Counted from the stretch's first letter, positions 43,823-55,079 are shown. The stretch is DNA of 64,000 bases from Bedellia somnulentella (GCA_963576735.1 OY755179.1:2728001-2792000), one strand, 5' to 3'. Made by a program: numbers and translations. The notes: a model not told the origin generated them from the sequence alone.

Positions 43823-46501
43823 TTATATTATATAATAAATATGTTGCGAATGAGTGTGATGAAAATGAGAAAATTGTTATGTTAGGAGATTTTAATGGTT
43901 GTGTTGGTGTGTCACGCAACGGTTGTGAAAGAGTTTTAGGAAAGTTTGGTGATAAAAGAGTGAACGAGAATGGTGAGAAAGTGATTGATGTATGTTTGGA
44001 GAGGAATCTTTGTGTTACGAACACGTTGTTTGAACACAAAGATATCCATATGTATACTAGACAGAGAGGAAGCGAGAGAAGTATGATAGATTTTGTGATA
44101 GTCGATGAAAGGCTAAAAGCAAAGGTTTTTGACACCAGAGTCCATAGGGGCATTAACGTTGGCACAGACCACTTTCTCGTGATATCACGATTAAGGGGAC
44201 TGTGCACGCGTTGGCGTCACAGGGCCAAAGTGTCGACAACTGAATTTGCGAGAATGAAAGTGGAGAAATTGGAAGAGGATGAAAATATTAGAGATGAATA
44301 TATGAAGAAATTGGACGACAGGCTAAGTTGCGTGGAGATGAAGGATGAATTGGAAATAGAAGAAGTATGGGATGTGCTCAAATCGTCAATGGTTGAATGT
44401 GCGACGAAAGTATGTGGATTGAGTAAAAGAACAAATAGACCACCAACAAGTTGGTGGGATAAAGATGTGAAAGAGGCAGTTGGAGATAAGAAGAAAGCTT
44501 GGTTAGATTTACTAGCGATTAAAGCTAGTAAACGAATGGATGCGAGAGTAACAGATGATGTAGTGAAGAATAGTGAAGATGAATATAAGAGAGTTAAGAA
44601 TGAGGTTAAGAAGAAAATAGAAAAGAAAAAGCGTGATCTGATAGAATGGTGTGAGAGGAAACTCTCTGATAATTTCCGGAATAACCAAAAGTTGTTCTGG
44701 AAATATATCCGGAAAGAAAAGGGAGTTTCCCAAAACACAAGAGTGAATGTTGTGAGAGATGAACAGGGTGAATTGGCGACGGATGAAAGTAGCATAAGAC
44801 GAGTATGGAAGAACTATTTTGAGGGACTCTTTGAAAAAGAGGATACATCCATTTCTTCGCCAATCGGCAGTAATGTTGATTGGAACGACGTTATGGGTGA
44901 CTTTAGTGACAGTGAGATCAGTATGGAAGAAATAATGAAAGCAATGAAAAGTATGAAACTAGGGAAAGCGGCAGGGTATGATAGGATAAACACTGAAATG
45001 CTGAGGGCTGCTAAAGGGGTGGTGGCTTCCTGGTTGTACTTCCTTTTCCAAAAATGCTGGTCAAGTGGCAAAGTGCCACAAGACTGGTGCAAAGCGGTAA
45101 TTGTGCCTTTATATAAAGGAAAGGGGTCACACCAGGAGGCTAGAAACTACCGTGGCATTAGCCTACTCAGCATTGTCGGTAAATTGTATGCAAAGGTTTT
45201 GATTGAAAGAGTGATGAATGAAACGGATGATAAAATTTGGGATGTGCAAGCAGGATTTAGAAAGGGAATGGGATGTATGGACCAAATCTTCTCTTTAAGG
45301 AGCATCACCGAAAAGTTCTTAGCTAAGAACCGAAAGGTGTATTGCTCCTTCATTGATTTAGAGAAGGCGTATGATAGGGTGGTAAGAAAGTGTTTATGGG
45401 AGGTGTTATCCAAGTTCGGTTTGGGGAGTCGACTTATACGTGCACTGGTATCACTCTATGAGGATTCCAGTGCATGTGTGAGAGTAAACGGGGAAAATAC
45501 TGACTGGTTCGGGATCTCTCGGGGTGTCCGACAGGGTTGTGTAGCTTCCCCGTGGCTCTTCAATTTGTTCATGGATGACTGTTTAACAGAGTTGCGTGAA
45601 AGTGATTATGGATTGAGAATGGGTGGATTCATCATTAAATGCCTCTTATATGCCGACGATCAAGTGCTACTTGCATCATCGGTGGAAGAGCTGCAAGAGA
45701 TGCATGATATTGCATGTGCGTCTTTTGAAAAAAAGGGAATGAGGGTGAATGTGGATAAAACAAAAACTATGGTTTTTGAGAGAGAGGTGAATATGACCGA
45801 ATGCGTCATCGAGATTAATGGTAGGAAAGTGGAACAAGTGAAAGAGTTTGTATATTTGGGAAGTTTGTTTTCTAGGGATGGAAAGTGTGATGAAGATATC
45901 GAGAGAAGAGTGAAAAAGGGTAATGCGGTAAATGGAGCACTGGATAGTCTAATGTCTAGTCAGTCGGTGTCTGAAAAGGCCCGAATGGCTGTGCATGATG
46001 CTGTCCTCGTTCCTACGCTTATGTATGGCAGTGAATGTTGGGTGTGGCAGAAGAAGCATGAAAGTAGAGTGAATGCTGTAGAAATGAGATCCCTCAGAAA
46101 AGTGTGTAATGTAAGGTTATGTGATCGTGTGAGGAATGATGTGATTCGTGAAAGGTGTGGTGTAAAAGATGATATTGTAAGAAAGATAGAAAAAGGAATG
46201 TTGAGATGGTTTGGGCACATAGAGAGGATGGATGACAGTAAATTGGTGAAAGAGATATATAGAGCCAATGTGGAAGGTAATGTTAGTAGAGGACGACCTC
46301 GGAGGACACATTTGGATCAAATAGAAAATGTGCTCAAAAAGGCAGGTGTCCGCAGTATGAAGAATAAAAGAGCATGTATGAAAAGATTGATGGATGTAAA
46401 CGAAGCCAGAGAGGTTTGCCAGGATCGTACAAAGTGGCGATCGATAGTCTCTGCCTACCCCAATGGGAACTAACGGCGTGAGAATATGTATGTATGTATG
46501 T
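43823..46501 (+). mobile_element. RTE-type LINE, 5'-truncated, private to copy Q
   Basis: Flanked by AATTAATAAATA (43811-43822) and AATTAAGAAATA (46502-46513), with the empty site at 26809-26820 in copy P. The 3' UTR is only ~28 bases and ends in TGTATGTATGTATG. Short 3' UTRs with simple repeats are typical of RTE elements. It is the likely source of the tails carried by the SINEs around it. Confidence 0.92.
43879..46473 (+). CDS. RTE LINE endonuclease (partial) and reverse transcriptase
   Basis: 864 codons from the first ATG, but coding similarity extends back to about 43847, so the true protein is longer and this copy is 5'-truncated. Residues 3-6 are the GDFN motif of an APE-type endonuclease, followed by MIDFVIV (~76) and GTDH (~96), the C-terminal half of that domain. 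A charged linker follows. The reverse transcriptase starts near residue 370 (GYDRINTEML) and includes NYRGISLL, QAGFRKG, FIDLEKAYDR, GVRQGC and the catalytic YADD at 45649-45660 (residues 591-594). The C-terminus has WFGHIERMDD and the GRPRR motif. The stop is at 46471-46473, inside the CCCCAATGGGAACTAACGGC tail hairpin. There are no internal stops or shifts, so it is young. Without the endonuclease N-terminus it cannot move itself. Confidence 0.93.
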   Translation: MLGDFNGCVGVSRNGCERVLGKFGDKRVNENGEKVIDVCLERNLCVTNTLFEHKDIHMYTRQRGSERSMIDFVIVDERLKAKVFDTRVHRGINVGTDHFLVISRLRGLCTRWRHRAKVSTTEFARMKVEKLEEDENIRDEYMKKLDDRLSCVEMKDELEIEEVWDVLKSSMVECATKVCGLSKRTNRPPTSWWDKDVKEAVGDKKKAWLDLLAIKASKRMDARVTDDVVKNSEDEYKRVKNEVKKKIEKKKRDLIEWCERKLSDNFRNNQKLFWKYIRKEKGVSQNTRVNVVRDEQGELATDESSIRRVWKNYFEGLFEKEDTSISSPIGSNVDWNDVMGDFSDSEISMEEIMKAMKSMKLGKAAGYDRINTEMLRAAKGVVASWLYFLFQKCWSSGKVPQDWCKAVIVPLYKGKGSHQEARNYRGISLLSIVGKLYAKVLIERVMNETDDKIWDVQAGFRKGMGCMDQIFSLRSITEKFLAKNRKVYCSFIDLEKAYDRVVRKCLWEVLSKFGLGSRLIRALVSLYEDSSACVRVNGENTDWFGISRGVRQGCVASPWLFNLFMDDCLTELRESDYGLRMGGFIIKCLLYADDQVLLASSVEELQEMHDIACASFEKKGMRVNVDKTKTMVFEREVNMTECVIEINGRKVEQVKEFVYLGSLFSRDGKCDEDIERRVKKGNAVNGALDSLMSSQSVSEKARMAVHDAVLVPTLMYGSECWVWQKKHESRVNAVEMRSLRKVCNVRLCDRVRNDVIRERCGVKDDIVRKIEKGMLRWFGHIERMDDSKLVKEIYRANVEGNVSRGRPRRTHLDQIENVLKKAGVRSMKNKRACMKRLMDVNEAREVCQDRTKWRSIVSAYPNGN

Positions 46502-46757
46502 AATTAAGAAATAAACTCAGTGTTGTGAACTTTCTCGTAAAGCTCACAACGTAATGCTGAGTCAGCACAGTTTCACCTTTTTTTGCGATGTTCTATTTGT
46601 ATGTTTCTTTTTAAATTTGTTTTTTTATGGTCTACCTTGTTTTTTTCTATTTTCATCATGTTTTTTTTTCTCGTATTTGTATTTTCACAATTCAATAAAT
46701 CAATTTTACAAAAAAAAATATTGTATTTTACATGCTCATCTGTACAGCGAATAAATG

Positions 46758-46784
46758 TCTCTCTTTCTCTTTCTTTCTTTCTTT
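46758..46784 (+). repeat. (CTTT)n microsatellite
   Basis: TCTCTCTTTCTCTTTCTTTC and further CTTT units. Confidence 0.85.
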
Positions 46785-47376
46785 GTTACTGTTTCGTGTT
46801 TGTCCTGTTTCGTTTGTGAGTTTGTTAGCCTATGCTAAATTGAAAAGAAATCATCTGGTTAAATAACAAGATGTTTTTTTTTATTTCAGCTGAGGCTAAG
46901 AACCTTGCTATACTTTCTAAGTTTGATATAGGCAGTGACACTTTTTATGTATTAATTATTTTGGATACTACAATATTTTAGATATGCATTCCATTGGCAA
47001 AGTTGTTTAGTTTGATGTCTTTATCTATTTAAAATTTAAAATTGGTGTGTTTGAAGAACGAGGTCGAGGCCAATTATACGGATATAATATACCAAGATCA
47101 AGTTAATCCCGAACTTTGTAGAATCTGTACTCGTATTATGGAATACAAACTCAACGATAAATTTTATATTATATAATTCACATATAAATAAAATCCAAGA
47201 ATAATTTCAGTACGTCCCAACTGCTACAACCATTGTACTTTTGAATTTTTATAATGAAATCTATAATCAGCTTTACTTTTAAAAACTGTTGTCCTATTTA
47301 CCTTTGTATTAGCAATAAGCCGTTGATTTCTTAAATAAACAAATAAATAAAAAACAATGCTCATTACATAAATGAT

Positions 47377-47452
47377 GCTCTCAGCGGGGATCGAACCCGC
47401 AACCTCCGGACCGAGCAGCTAGTCACCTATCCACTCGGCCATGGTGGTCGTC
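47377..47452 (-). repeat. tRNA-like sequence, another family
   Basis: The minus strand reads CCATGGCCGAGTGGATAGG (A-box-like) and GGTTGCGGGTTCGATCCCCG (B box). The acceptor ends do not pair well. It is probably a SINE head, or a decayed tRNA. Absent from copy P because of the deletion near 26950. Confidence 0.55.
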
Positions 47453-47819
47453 GCTTTGGCTAGCCTCTGTCATCTATCTCTTTATAGGTGTAATTATATG
47501 TGTATATTCTATTAATTTACGTTCATTGTAACCGACTTGTCTCAGAGTGATACAACCTTGGTAGTCGGCGTGTGGACGCAAGGCTTCGCAAAACGTCACA
47601 CAAAACATACTCTTTACAGCTCGTGTTCCACTGGATGAATTTGAGACCGGCCGTTTGTTTCGCTGTTGAATATTTTTTAATTTAGCGCAAACAAGCTATT
47701 CTTTCTGCCTGGTTTCGGCGGTCCTACTAGAGATTTTTGAAATGATTGGTAAGTTATGATGATTTAAGTTAAATATTATTTTATAGTGTGACAGGCTAGA
47801 GATAGGTTTAGTAAATAAT

Positions 47820-47950
47820 TAGGGAAAGAAAAAATTGTCGACACCAGCAGGACCCGAACCCGCGACCTACCAGTCAACGACCCTTAATTTACTTTCTTTA
47901 ATTGTTTGGTAATAATCCCTACTTGAGGTTTTTATAAACAAAACATTCTA
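47820..47950 (-). mobile_element. Diverged family B element, shared
   Basis: Sister of 27255-27390 with the same half-tRNA and tail layout. Confidence 0.68.
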
Positions 47951-48051
47951 ATTAGAGATAAATTTGTAATTTTTTGTTAGTACTAAAACAGACAACCAAA
48001 TAATCCGATCCTTATGTGAGTTAAATAATCTTTAGAATATTCATAATATGA

Positions 48052-48300
48052 TGCTGTATATATCGGATTAGAATAGCACTACCCCATTTCTTTCGGTGGG
48101 TGTACGTTAGAGGCGACTAACGGTATTGGGGCTATTAAGGGATTTTGGGGCGATGCGGTTGGAGACCCATCACCAACAACCTTTGTTTCACCATCTTTAC
48201 CCCACTCAACTTACCAAAAGTGGCTGGGGAATTTCTAATTCCTTAGCTCTGGCTACCCCTTTTAGGGATTTATAGCCGTGAGTATATGTATGTATGCATG
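48052..48300 (+). mobile_element. Family A SINE, shared, full length
   Basis: Sister of 27491-27712 with its 3' tail intact. Confidence 0.87.
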
Positions 48301-48536
48301 TAATAATAATCTGAGCTTTTGGAGCATCTATGAAAACAATTCTGAATGTAGGTAAAGGAAAATCTAAAAATGCATCTAATTTAGAAATATCTCATCAAAC
48401 ATAATCGCATTCACTCTTATTGCTGGGTCTATGTTAAGCAAATTTAACGGTTTACTAGATTGAACTAGTGAAGGTCCAATACGTAAAGTATATTTCTAAC
48501 TTATTTGTGTGACATAAAATACAAAAAATAGTGTTA

Positions 48537-49151
48537 TAAAAAAAATGCAATCCAAATTATCCTCTTAAAAAAAAAAAATGTTATGAAAAGTAAAGCCTTT
48601 GTACTTTAAAAATAAAAAAAAACATTCTATTTGTGCAGTATCCTCGCGTGAACAGTGTTTGGCGGAATTCCGCTCGGTTTTCGTCATAATTTGTCATTCT
48701 TTGTAATAAATTTTAGCGCTAGCCAATTATTTATAATGCGACAGGACACCGCCTACGAGAAACTCTCTAATTTATTATTATCGTTGTAAAATGGATCCTG
48801 TTATAGCGAGATTTTTTCTGAGAAAAGTTTTTTTATTAATGATATAATTACCAGAAGGCTCTTATCGTAAGAATTGCTTTCATTTCTTCGTTCATTAATT
48901 CATTTGGGTCTCATTAAACATTTTGGCGTGACACTCAGGTGCGGATGAATCAGAAATTATATGGCAATATATTTTTCTGACTAAACTTTTATTTAGTAAT
49001 TGTTTCTTATTTGTTTCTAAAAGTATTTTTTTGTTTTGAAATATCAGTGATTCACTGGGTTTTATATTAAACCCATTTCAAGGGTTCAGTAGTAAAATAG
49101 AAAACCCACATAGTAACGACAACCCACCCCTAAATCTATTTGTGATATTTC
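48537..49151. other. No supported gene
   Basis: AT-rich sequence beyond the end of copy Q. No repeat or coding signal. Confidence 0.4.
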
Positions 49152-49174
49152 TCACAAGTAATTGTGTCTAAAAA

Positions 49175-49423
49175 TACATACATACATATACTCACGGCTA
49201 TAAATCCCTTGAAGGGGTAGCCAGAGCTTTGGAATGAAAAATTCCTCAGCCACTTTTGGAAGTTGATTGGGAAAAGATGGTAATAATAAAGGTTTTTGGT
49301 GACGGGTCTCCAACCACATCGCCCAAAAATCACTTAAAAAGCCCCTATACCCTTAGTCGCCTCTTACGATCACCCACGGGTAGAAATGGGGTAGTGTTAT
49401 TCTAAGCCGACACTACACGGCCA
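49175..49423 (-). mobile_element. Family A SINE with 23-bp target duplication
   Basis: Full-length minus copy. 49152-49174 is repeated exactly at 49424-49446 (begins ACAAGTAATTGTGTC). The duplication is about twice as long as in other copies, and its identity implies a recent insertion. Confidence 0.93.
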
Positions 49424-49446
49424 ACAAGTAATTGTGTCTAAAAATA

Positions 49447-49996
49447 ATAATACGGTATAAATGAAATTGCGTACCTTCCCTTCTCATACAGGATGGGTTT
49501 GTTTTTTAATTGAAACGAATAATTTAAGGTACAGTTAGGAAGATATTATAAAAATTATGCGAAGTTACAAACATCTCAACTTATTTTTAGGAAACCATTG
49601 TATTTTTTTTAAAGTTTTTATTAGAATTTAGTACTTTAATTTAGTATATATTTGTTAGTCATTGCGCTCCTATCCTCTTTGCTGTCAGGAGTTCCAATAG
49701 AAGCATATAAAAATACATTATAACAAAACCTTTCACCCTTAGGTAGGCTTGAGTAGTTATGAAATAATCCGTAAATCAGCGTCGAAAATGAACCTAATGA
49801 AAGACAATCTGCCAACAAAGTCCAACTTGAAATTCCATTGGAAGAAAAAAGTTACTTTACATGCATTTATTCATTTAGGAAGATTGTTAATTTTTGATGG
49901 TTTGAATGACTTTGTTACCTATATTTACAACATAACAAGTTTAGACCTTTTGAAAAATAGCAAATCGATTTAACAGAAACCAAATTCTCAATATAA
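49447..49996. other. No gene seen
   Basis: The 74-codon frame at 49749-49973 has no recognisable domain. Confidence 0.35.
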
Positions 49997-50160
49997 ACAT
50001 AAACATAACATAATAACATAAACGTTCACGCCGTTTATCCCCGAAGGGGTTGGCAGAGGTACCAATACTTCTGAACTCACATGGCAGCGCCATCTAGTGT
50101 CCAGAGAAGGTACCCAGGTTTTGCTTAGACAGTGTACTCACGTGATAGGGGGGCAGGCAG
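49997..50160 (-). mobile_element. Family C SINE, 3' half
   Basis: ACGTTCACGCCGTTTATCCC, GAAGGGGTTGGCAGAGGTAC, ending GATAGGGGGGCAGGC. A short replacement (CATGGCAGCGCCATCTAGTG) distinguishes it from 59641-60003. Confidence 0.8.
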
Positions 50161-50627
50161 GCAAACATAAAAACGGTATTTATTCTACAGAAATACATAA
50201 ACCGAACAACTTAATTCATGAACTGTCCCCTTAATATGCCCTAGTGGTAGGTTAGCTAAGAGAGTGATCCCTTGACGATAGCCTTCTAAAATTTATTGCA
50301 CAACTCCCATTTGAGGTAGTTGCAGTAATAGTTAGAAATAATTTTATGGTCGCCGCACTGCTCGGGCGAAGGACGCGAATAATTTCCCCTGGCACCGTAC
50401 TCACTTCTTAATTTACCTTCATTTCGCATTTAGTTTGTAAGTTGCATTGCCGTTTATATTTAAACAACTGTAGTTCACCGTTCTATTTTTTGAAATATAT
50501 GTTTGGATAAATAATTTGGTGTTTTATATTGTCCCTATATTAATTTATAAACTTTATCATACGTAAAAATTATATAAATTTATTCAATCTTTCATTTTTT
50601 TCATTTTCCTCACTCTAATTCCACAAA
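50161..50627. other. No gene seen
   Basis: AT-rich, no family match. Confidence 0.35.
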
Positions 50628-50690
50628 TAGTTAAGGAATTTCTAATTCTGAAGCTCTGGCTACCCCTTTTTGGAAGCTATAAGCAGGGAC
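50628..50690 (+). mobile_element. Family A SINE 3' fragment
   Basis: GTTAAGGAATTTCTAATTC and AGCTCTGGCTACCCCTTTTT. The extreme tail is degraded. Confidence 0.65.
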
Positions 50691-51042
50691 TTTTATATAT
50701 ACTTTTACACTGGATTTGGAAGTTAAGAAACTCGCATTTCTCTACAGGAATGTTGAACGGAATACTTGTCGATTAGTTTGTTGCCATAAAAATTAAACAC
50801 ATGTTTTTTGTTATACGTCATTTTTTTAGCGTTGGGGCAAAATTTCCTCATTAGGCCTAACTCATAAGTTGTTTGAACTATATTTTTTTAGCCGTGACGT
50901 CAAAGAAAAGCTTCTCTTCAACAAAGTCATCATTTATCTTGTCTATACCAACTTCGTTTTAATTGGCAAAGAGCAAAATATTGCATAATTAAGATTCGAG
51001 TAATTTATGTACATCATTTCAAAAGAGACGGGAAGCCCAAAT

Positions 51043-51245
51043 CCTCGTATAAAGCTGAAATATGCAGGAAACATGATAAGTTTGTCAAATCGTAAACATA
51101 CTTATTAACAGACTCTACCTACCCCAATGGCCATTTATGGATAGAGCTGAAATATGCAGGAAACATGATAAGTTTGTCAAATCGTAAACATACTCATTAA
51201 CAGACTCTACCTACCCCAATGGCCATTTATGGCGTGAGTACAAGT
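51043..51245 (+). repeat. RTE-tail tandem duplication
   Basis: A ~95-bp unit beginning AGCTGAAATATGCAGGAAAC occurs at ~51053 and ~51145. Each ends CTACCTACCCCAATGGCC. Only the second continues to TTATGGCGTGAGTA. Confidence 0.75.
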
Positions 51246-51710
51246 AAATAACAACAATAAACCAGTCCAGATAAAATAGATAGATAAAAAAGGCATCTGC
51301 TTTAAAATGCACGCCCCATGCATTTTCAGTCGCGACATGTGCCGTGCCTGATCTGTTTAATTTTTTTCGTGAAACTATGGAACAAGCTACACCTGGCGGC
51401 CTGACCTGAATTCAGCAAAAATGCCATTAAATCTGAACGTAAAATGATTTCTATGCAATAGGGCTATGCATGCTTCGGAGTTGGCACGCTCCCCGTCTTT
51501 GTTTTACTTATTGCTTTGTAACACTTTCCAGTTCTTTGCCGCCGTTCTGCGAGGCAGTTATGTAATGAACTTGCAGCGCCGATTGAGAAAACTGCTTAGG
51601 GTATGCTGGCTTTACTTTTAGTGAGGGTTTAGCTCAATAATAGAACCTAAAATAGAAAGTTTAATACCTTAAAATAGTGTTTTTAGTAAAGTGTAAAACA
51701 TGCCTGTTAA
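51246..51710. other. No gene seen
   Basis: GC-balanced patch at 51300-51600 without an open frame or known repeat. Confidence 0.35.
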
Positions 51711-51950
51711 ATACATACATACATATACTCACGGATATAAATCCCTAGAAGCCAGAGCCGTGGAATTAGAAATTCCTCAGTCACTTTTGGACGTTGATTG
51801 GGGAGAAGATGGTAGAAATAAAGTTTCGTTGGTGATGGGTCTCCAACCGCATCGCCCAAAAATTACTTAATAAGTGCCATCCCGTTAGTCGTCTCTTACG
51901 ACACGTGGGTGGAAAGAGGTAGCGCCATTCTAACCCGGCACTACACGGCA
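51711..51950 (-). mobile_element. Family A SINE
   Basis: ATACATACATACATATACTC through GGCACTACACGGC. It lacks ~10 bases of the tail hairpin (CCCTAGAAGCCAGAG). Confidence 0.83.
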
Positions 51951-52215
51951 ATAGACATATTTTGTTTAAAAAATCTTAATCTTAAACATGTTTGTGAATT
52001 CAGTCGGAATATATGTATTTATAGTTTTCAAATATGTCATATTCAGAACATCAAAGAAATATCCACAAACAGATGTGTTCACGAGCCGTATTGATTGAAC
52101 TCCCGTCTTCCTTCTAAGTTAAATCACTTTCTTCCTTCTGAGAATCAGACTGGCGAAATCCAATCTTATCCAATTTCCATCAATAAATCTAGAACTAGAT
52201 AAGTTAATAATTATT

Positions 52216-52461
52216 GCCGTTTAGTGTCGGCTAAGAATAACACTACCCCATTTCTACCCGTGGGTGATCGTAAGAAGCGACTAAGGTTCTAGGGGCTTTT
52301 TATGTGATTTTTGGGCGATGTGGTTGGAGACCCGTCACCAAAATCATTTATTATTACCATCTTTTCCCCAATCAACTTCCAAAAGCGGCTGAGGAATTTA
52401 TCATTCCAAAGCTCTGGCTACCCCGTTAAGGGGTTTATAGCCGTGAGTATATGTATGTATG
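52216..52461 (+). mobile_element. Family A SINE, GTGGGTGATCGTAAG subfamily
   Basis: GCCGTTTAGTGTCGGCTAAG through GCCGTGAGTATATGTATG, full length. Confidence 0.87.
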
Positions 52462-53190
52462 TTATTTACGGATATATTACACAGATTGAGTTAGCCCTAC
52501 AAAAAGTACGAAAATTACTTGCGACATGGATTACTAACTCAACATTATATTTAATATTATGCTTTACACACATAAATATCTAAAACTGATGTACAAAATC
52601 TTGATCCTCAATATCTAAAAGTGAGCTCTTTACCAGTAAGAAAGATTTAATTTTATTGGGGTTTACTGATACCTGAGAAATAACTACGGGCAACAACCTG
52701 AGATCTCAAGTCACCTTACCTATAAATAAAATACAGCACTATACCAGTATATCAATAGAATTTAAGTTAGTCCTTTCACCAAATGGAAATTTTGGACTTG
52801 AAAAACGAGTTTTAATTGAAGTAGCATTAATAATTTGGAGTGTCGTGTCGTGTCAGCCTCATCTAGTCCGTTCCCTCGCGAATCTCACATTAGCAGTACT
52901 CGGAAACGGCACATATATTGTTTATTTTGTCATCCTTTTAATTAAGGTCCTTGTTTACTGTTCGAATCCTACGCTCAGACTTAATACGCCTCGCACAGTT
53001 TAGCTTTTATCGTGTTAATTCATTTATCCCTTATCAGGGAGATTAGATTTCGTTCGTTACAGAGCTACTTTAGTTTCCGATGTTCGTTTTTGGCGATCCA
53101 CTAGCTTAATCATGTTTGTAGTCCTAATCAGCAATTTTATTTTTGGATTGAGCTGAAATGTTGAATTGTGTGTTTCTGTTAAAAATAAAA
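52462..53190. other. No gene seen
   Basis: AT-rich, with a slightly GC-richer stretch 52840-53100. No domain or repeat recognised. Confidence 0.35.
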
Positions 53191-53292
53191 ACACCAGGTG
53201 ACAAAGTCACGTGATGTTCAGAAGTATTAGTACCTCTGCCAACCCCTTCGGGGATATTCGGCGTGAACGTTTATGCTTTATGCTATGCTGTT
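53191..53292 (+). mobile_element. Family C SINE, 3' tail half
   Basis: CCAGGTGACAAAGTCACGTG, then CCTCTGCCAACCCCTTCGGG and GATATTCGGCGTGAACGTTT. Shows the family C tail in its sense orientation. Confidence 0.82.
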
Positions 53293-53382
53293 AAAAATCT
53301 AAGTCTTGTAATAAAAATATATACATTTTTTTCACATATATCCATTTACATTCACAGATTCCAAGGTATCGCAATAACATAA

Positions 53383-53440
53383 TAACATAACGTAAGTATA
53401 AACGTTCACGCCGAATATCGCCGGAGGGATTGGTAGAGGG
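53383..53440 (-). mobile_element. Family C SINE 3' tail fragment
   Basis: AAACGTTCACGCCGAATATC and GCCGGAGGGATTGG. Confidence 0.65.
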
Positions 53441-54245
53441 TTATTTACATTGTAACGGGTGTGACACTGATACTGCGTTTTTATCAGTTAAATAAATGTT
53501 TGTTTAGATATATCAAATTACGCTTATCACCAAAAATTGTAATAAAATAATGGTATTTAACTCAAACAAGATCTGTATAGAAACTTGTAATTAAGATCTA
53601 GCACAAAATGTCATGAATCGCGTAACGGGTGCGACCTTAGGAAATCTCGGTGACTTTCGATGTTAATCCTGTAAAATTTGTGATGAAAGTATATACTAAG
53701 ATTTTTAAATGTTAAACTCGAATAGTTATCTCAAATGACTACGTTATTCGAAATGTACAAACATTGTAATAAGTATATTTAAAATGAAACTGAAAATGTA
53801 ACGGGTGCGACAAGCATTTGTAATGGGTGTGACACAATATTTAAGTATAATTTTGCAAGTTTTATGGTAAAGTAAAAAATGTTATAATCAACATTGCTTT
53901 ATTAAAAATCACTTTGGGTTATAAAAAAAAGAAAATTTACATGAGATTTGGTCTCAAATCCATAATTTCTTCAGATGATTGGGAAGTTATTTCACCGAAT
54001 TTGAAAAATTGGCTTTTATGTTATTACTATTGAATCCGTATAGATCACAGAATAATGGGAACGAGTGACTTGCCGTGGGATCTTCAGTCAGGTGTCTTCC
54101 ATTTAACAAAAAAAGTACGACCACAAATGATGCAATTTTTAAACAAATTTTACAGTATGATTACTAAGAACCCCGGATATGGTATTTATTTTAGAAAAAA
54201 ACAAATTTATTTTTTAATCACGTAGGGTAAGGTTTCGTGGAAATA
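53441..54245. other. No gene; scattered GTAACGGGTGYGAC motif
   Basis: The motif GTAACGGGTGYGAC or close variants occurs near 53452, 53622, 53799 and 53820 in otherwise AT-rich DNA. Its meaning is unknown. Confidence 0.4.
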
Positions 54246-54246
54246 T

Positions 54247-54545
54247 CCAGAAGTACTAATACTTCTGAACATCACGTGACTTTGTCACCTGGTGTTCAGG
54301 GTACCCACGTTTTGCATGGACAGTGTACTCACGCGATAGGTAGCAGGCCTATCGCCTTTTTGTACGAATACACTGTCACATGACTACGGGTTTCCTCACG
54401 ATGTTTTTCCTCACCGTTACCAAAAATGATAAACTAGCCACATATGTGTCTTTAGAAAAGACAAATTCGTGTAGGCTCGACCCGGGATTTGAACACTAGT
54501 CGTTTGCACGATAACCGGTGTTCTACCCATTGAGCTATCACGGTA
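54247..54545 (-). mobile_element. Family C SINE with tRNA-like head
   Basis: Minus copy missing the extreme 3' tail. The head reads ATAGCTCAATGGGTAGAACA (A box) and TGTTCAAATCCCGGG (B box). Confidence 0.82.
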
Positions 54546-55079
54546 TCGCAAGATGTAAAATGTAATCAGTTGTAGCGGTAACAGCTCCAATTACACATAC
54601 TTTTATATATAAGATTATTTATCTATAAAATGATATATCTGCCATCAAGAATATTTGTAAATGTTCTGGAATAATATTACGCATAAAAATATCAAGTTCT
54701 CAATTTTATCATGAAAAGTTATAATACTTAACTAGTGGATCGTCCCAGCTTCGCACGGGTAGCGTTGTTTTTTTAAGGTGCCGTTAGTCCAGCGAACAGA
54801 GTTTTTGAAACATTATAATGCGTATGTTTATTACAATATGGTTTTGAAAAAAATACATCAAAATCTTGAGGCTTTTCTGCTGTGGAATTGGCGATTCAAA
54901 ACATGATTAATACATTTTCGCTCTATAAAAAAAAAACGCCAACATACCTCTAATTACACTCTTTAAATTGGTTTCATATATTATTTATTTTACCTACTTA
55001 CATATAACTTGCATCATAATTTGAGCATTTGTATTTCTAATAATAATTGGCGATTAGTTTTCTTTTTTTTTTAATAAAT

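Larger units (their letters stand above)
43688..47071. mobile_element. GGCC/AATT palindromic MITE split by the RTE LINE
   Basis: Left end AATT-GGCCTAGACCTC (43684-43691) and right end GAGGTCGAGGCC-AATT (47060-47075) are inverted repeats. The arms share ATTGATTAAGGAGAT... and TTTGATGTCTTTATC..., as in the intact copy at 62545-63149. The LINE occupies 43823-46501. 46502-46960 is MITE interior or another insertion. Confidence 0.72.
28887..48536 (+). repeat. Segmental duplication copy Q
   Basis: Same order and orientation as copy P (20138-27954), enlarged by private insertions: SINE 30112-30335, family B 30445-30777, family B 31826-32230, BEL/Pao 32621-40311, SINE 40403-40592, family B 41882-42333 and RTE LINE 43823-46501. 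Homology stops after AAAAATAGTGTTA at 48536. Confidence 0.9.

Noticed and set aside
44217..44795. 192-codon minus-strand frame inside the RTE element
   Set aside because: Antisense shadow of the reverse-transcriptase frame.
52311..52583. Recurring short proteins with FQKWLRNFSFQSSGYP-type sequence
   Set aside because: These are translations of family A SINEs, which have no coding function.
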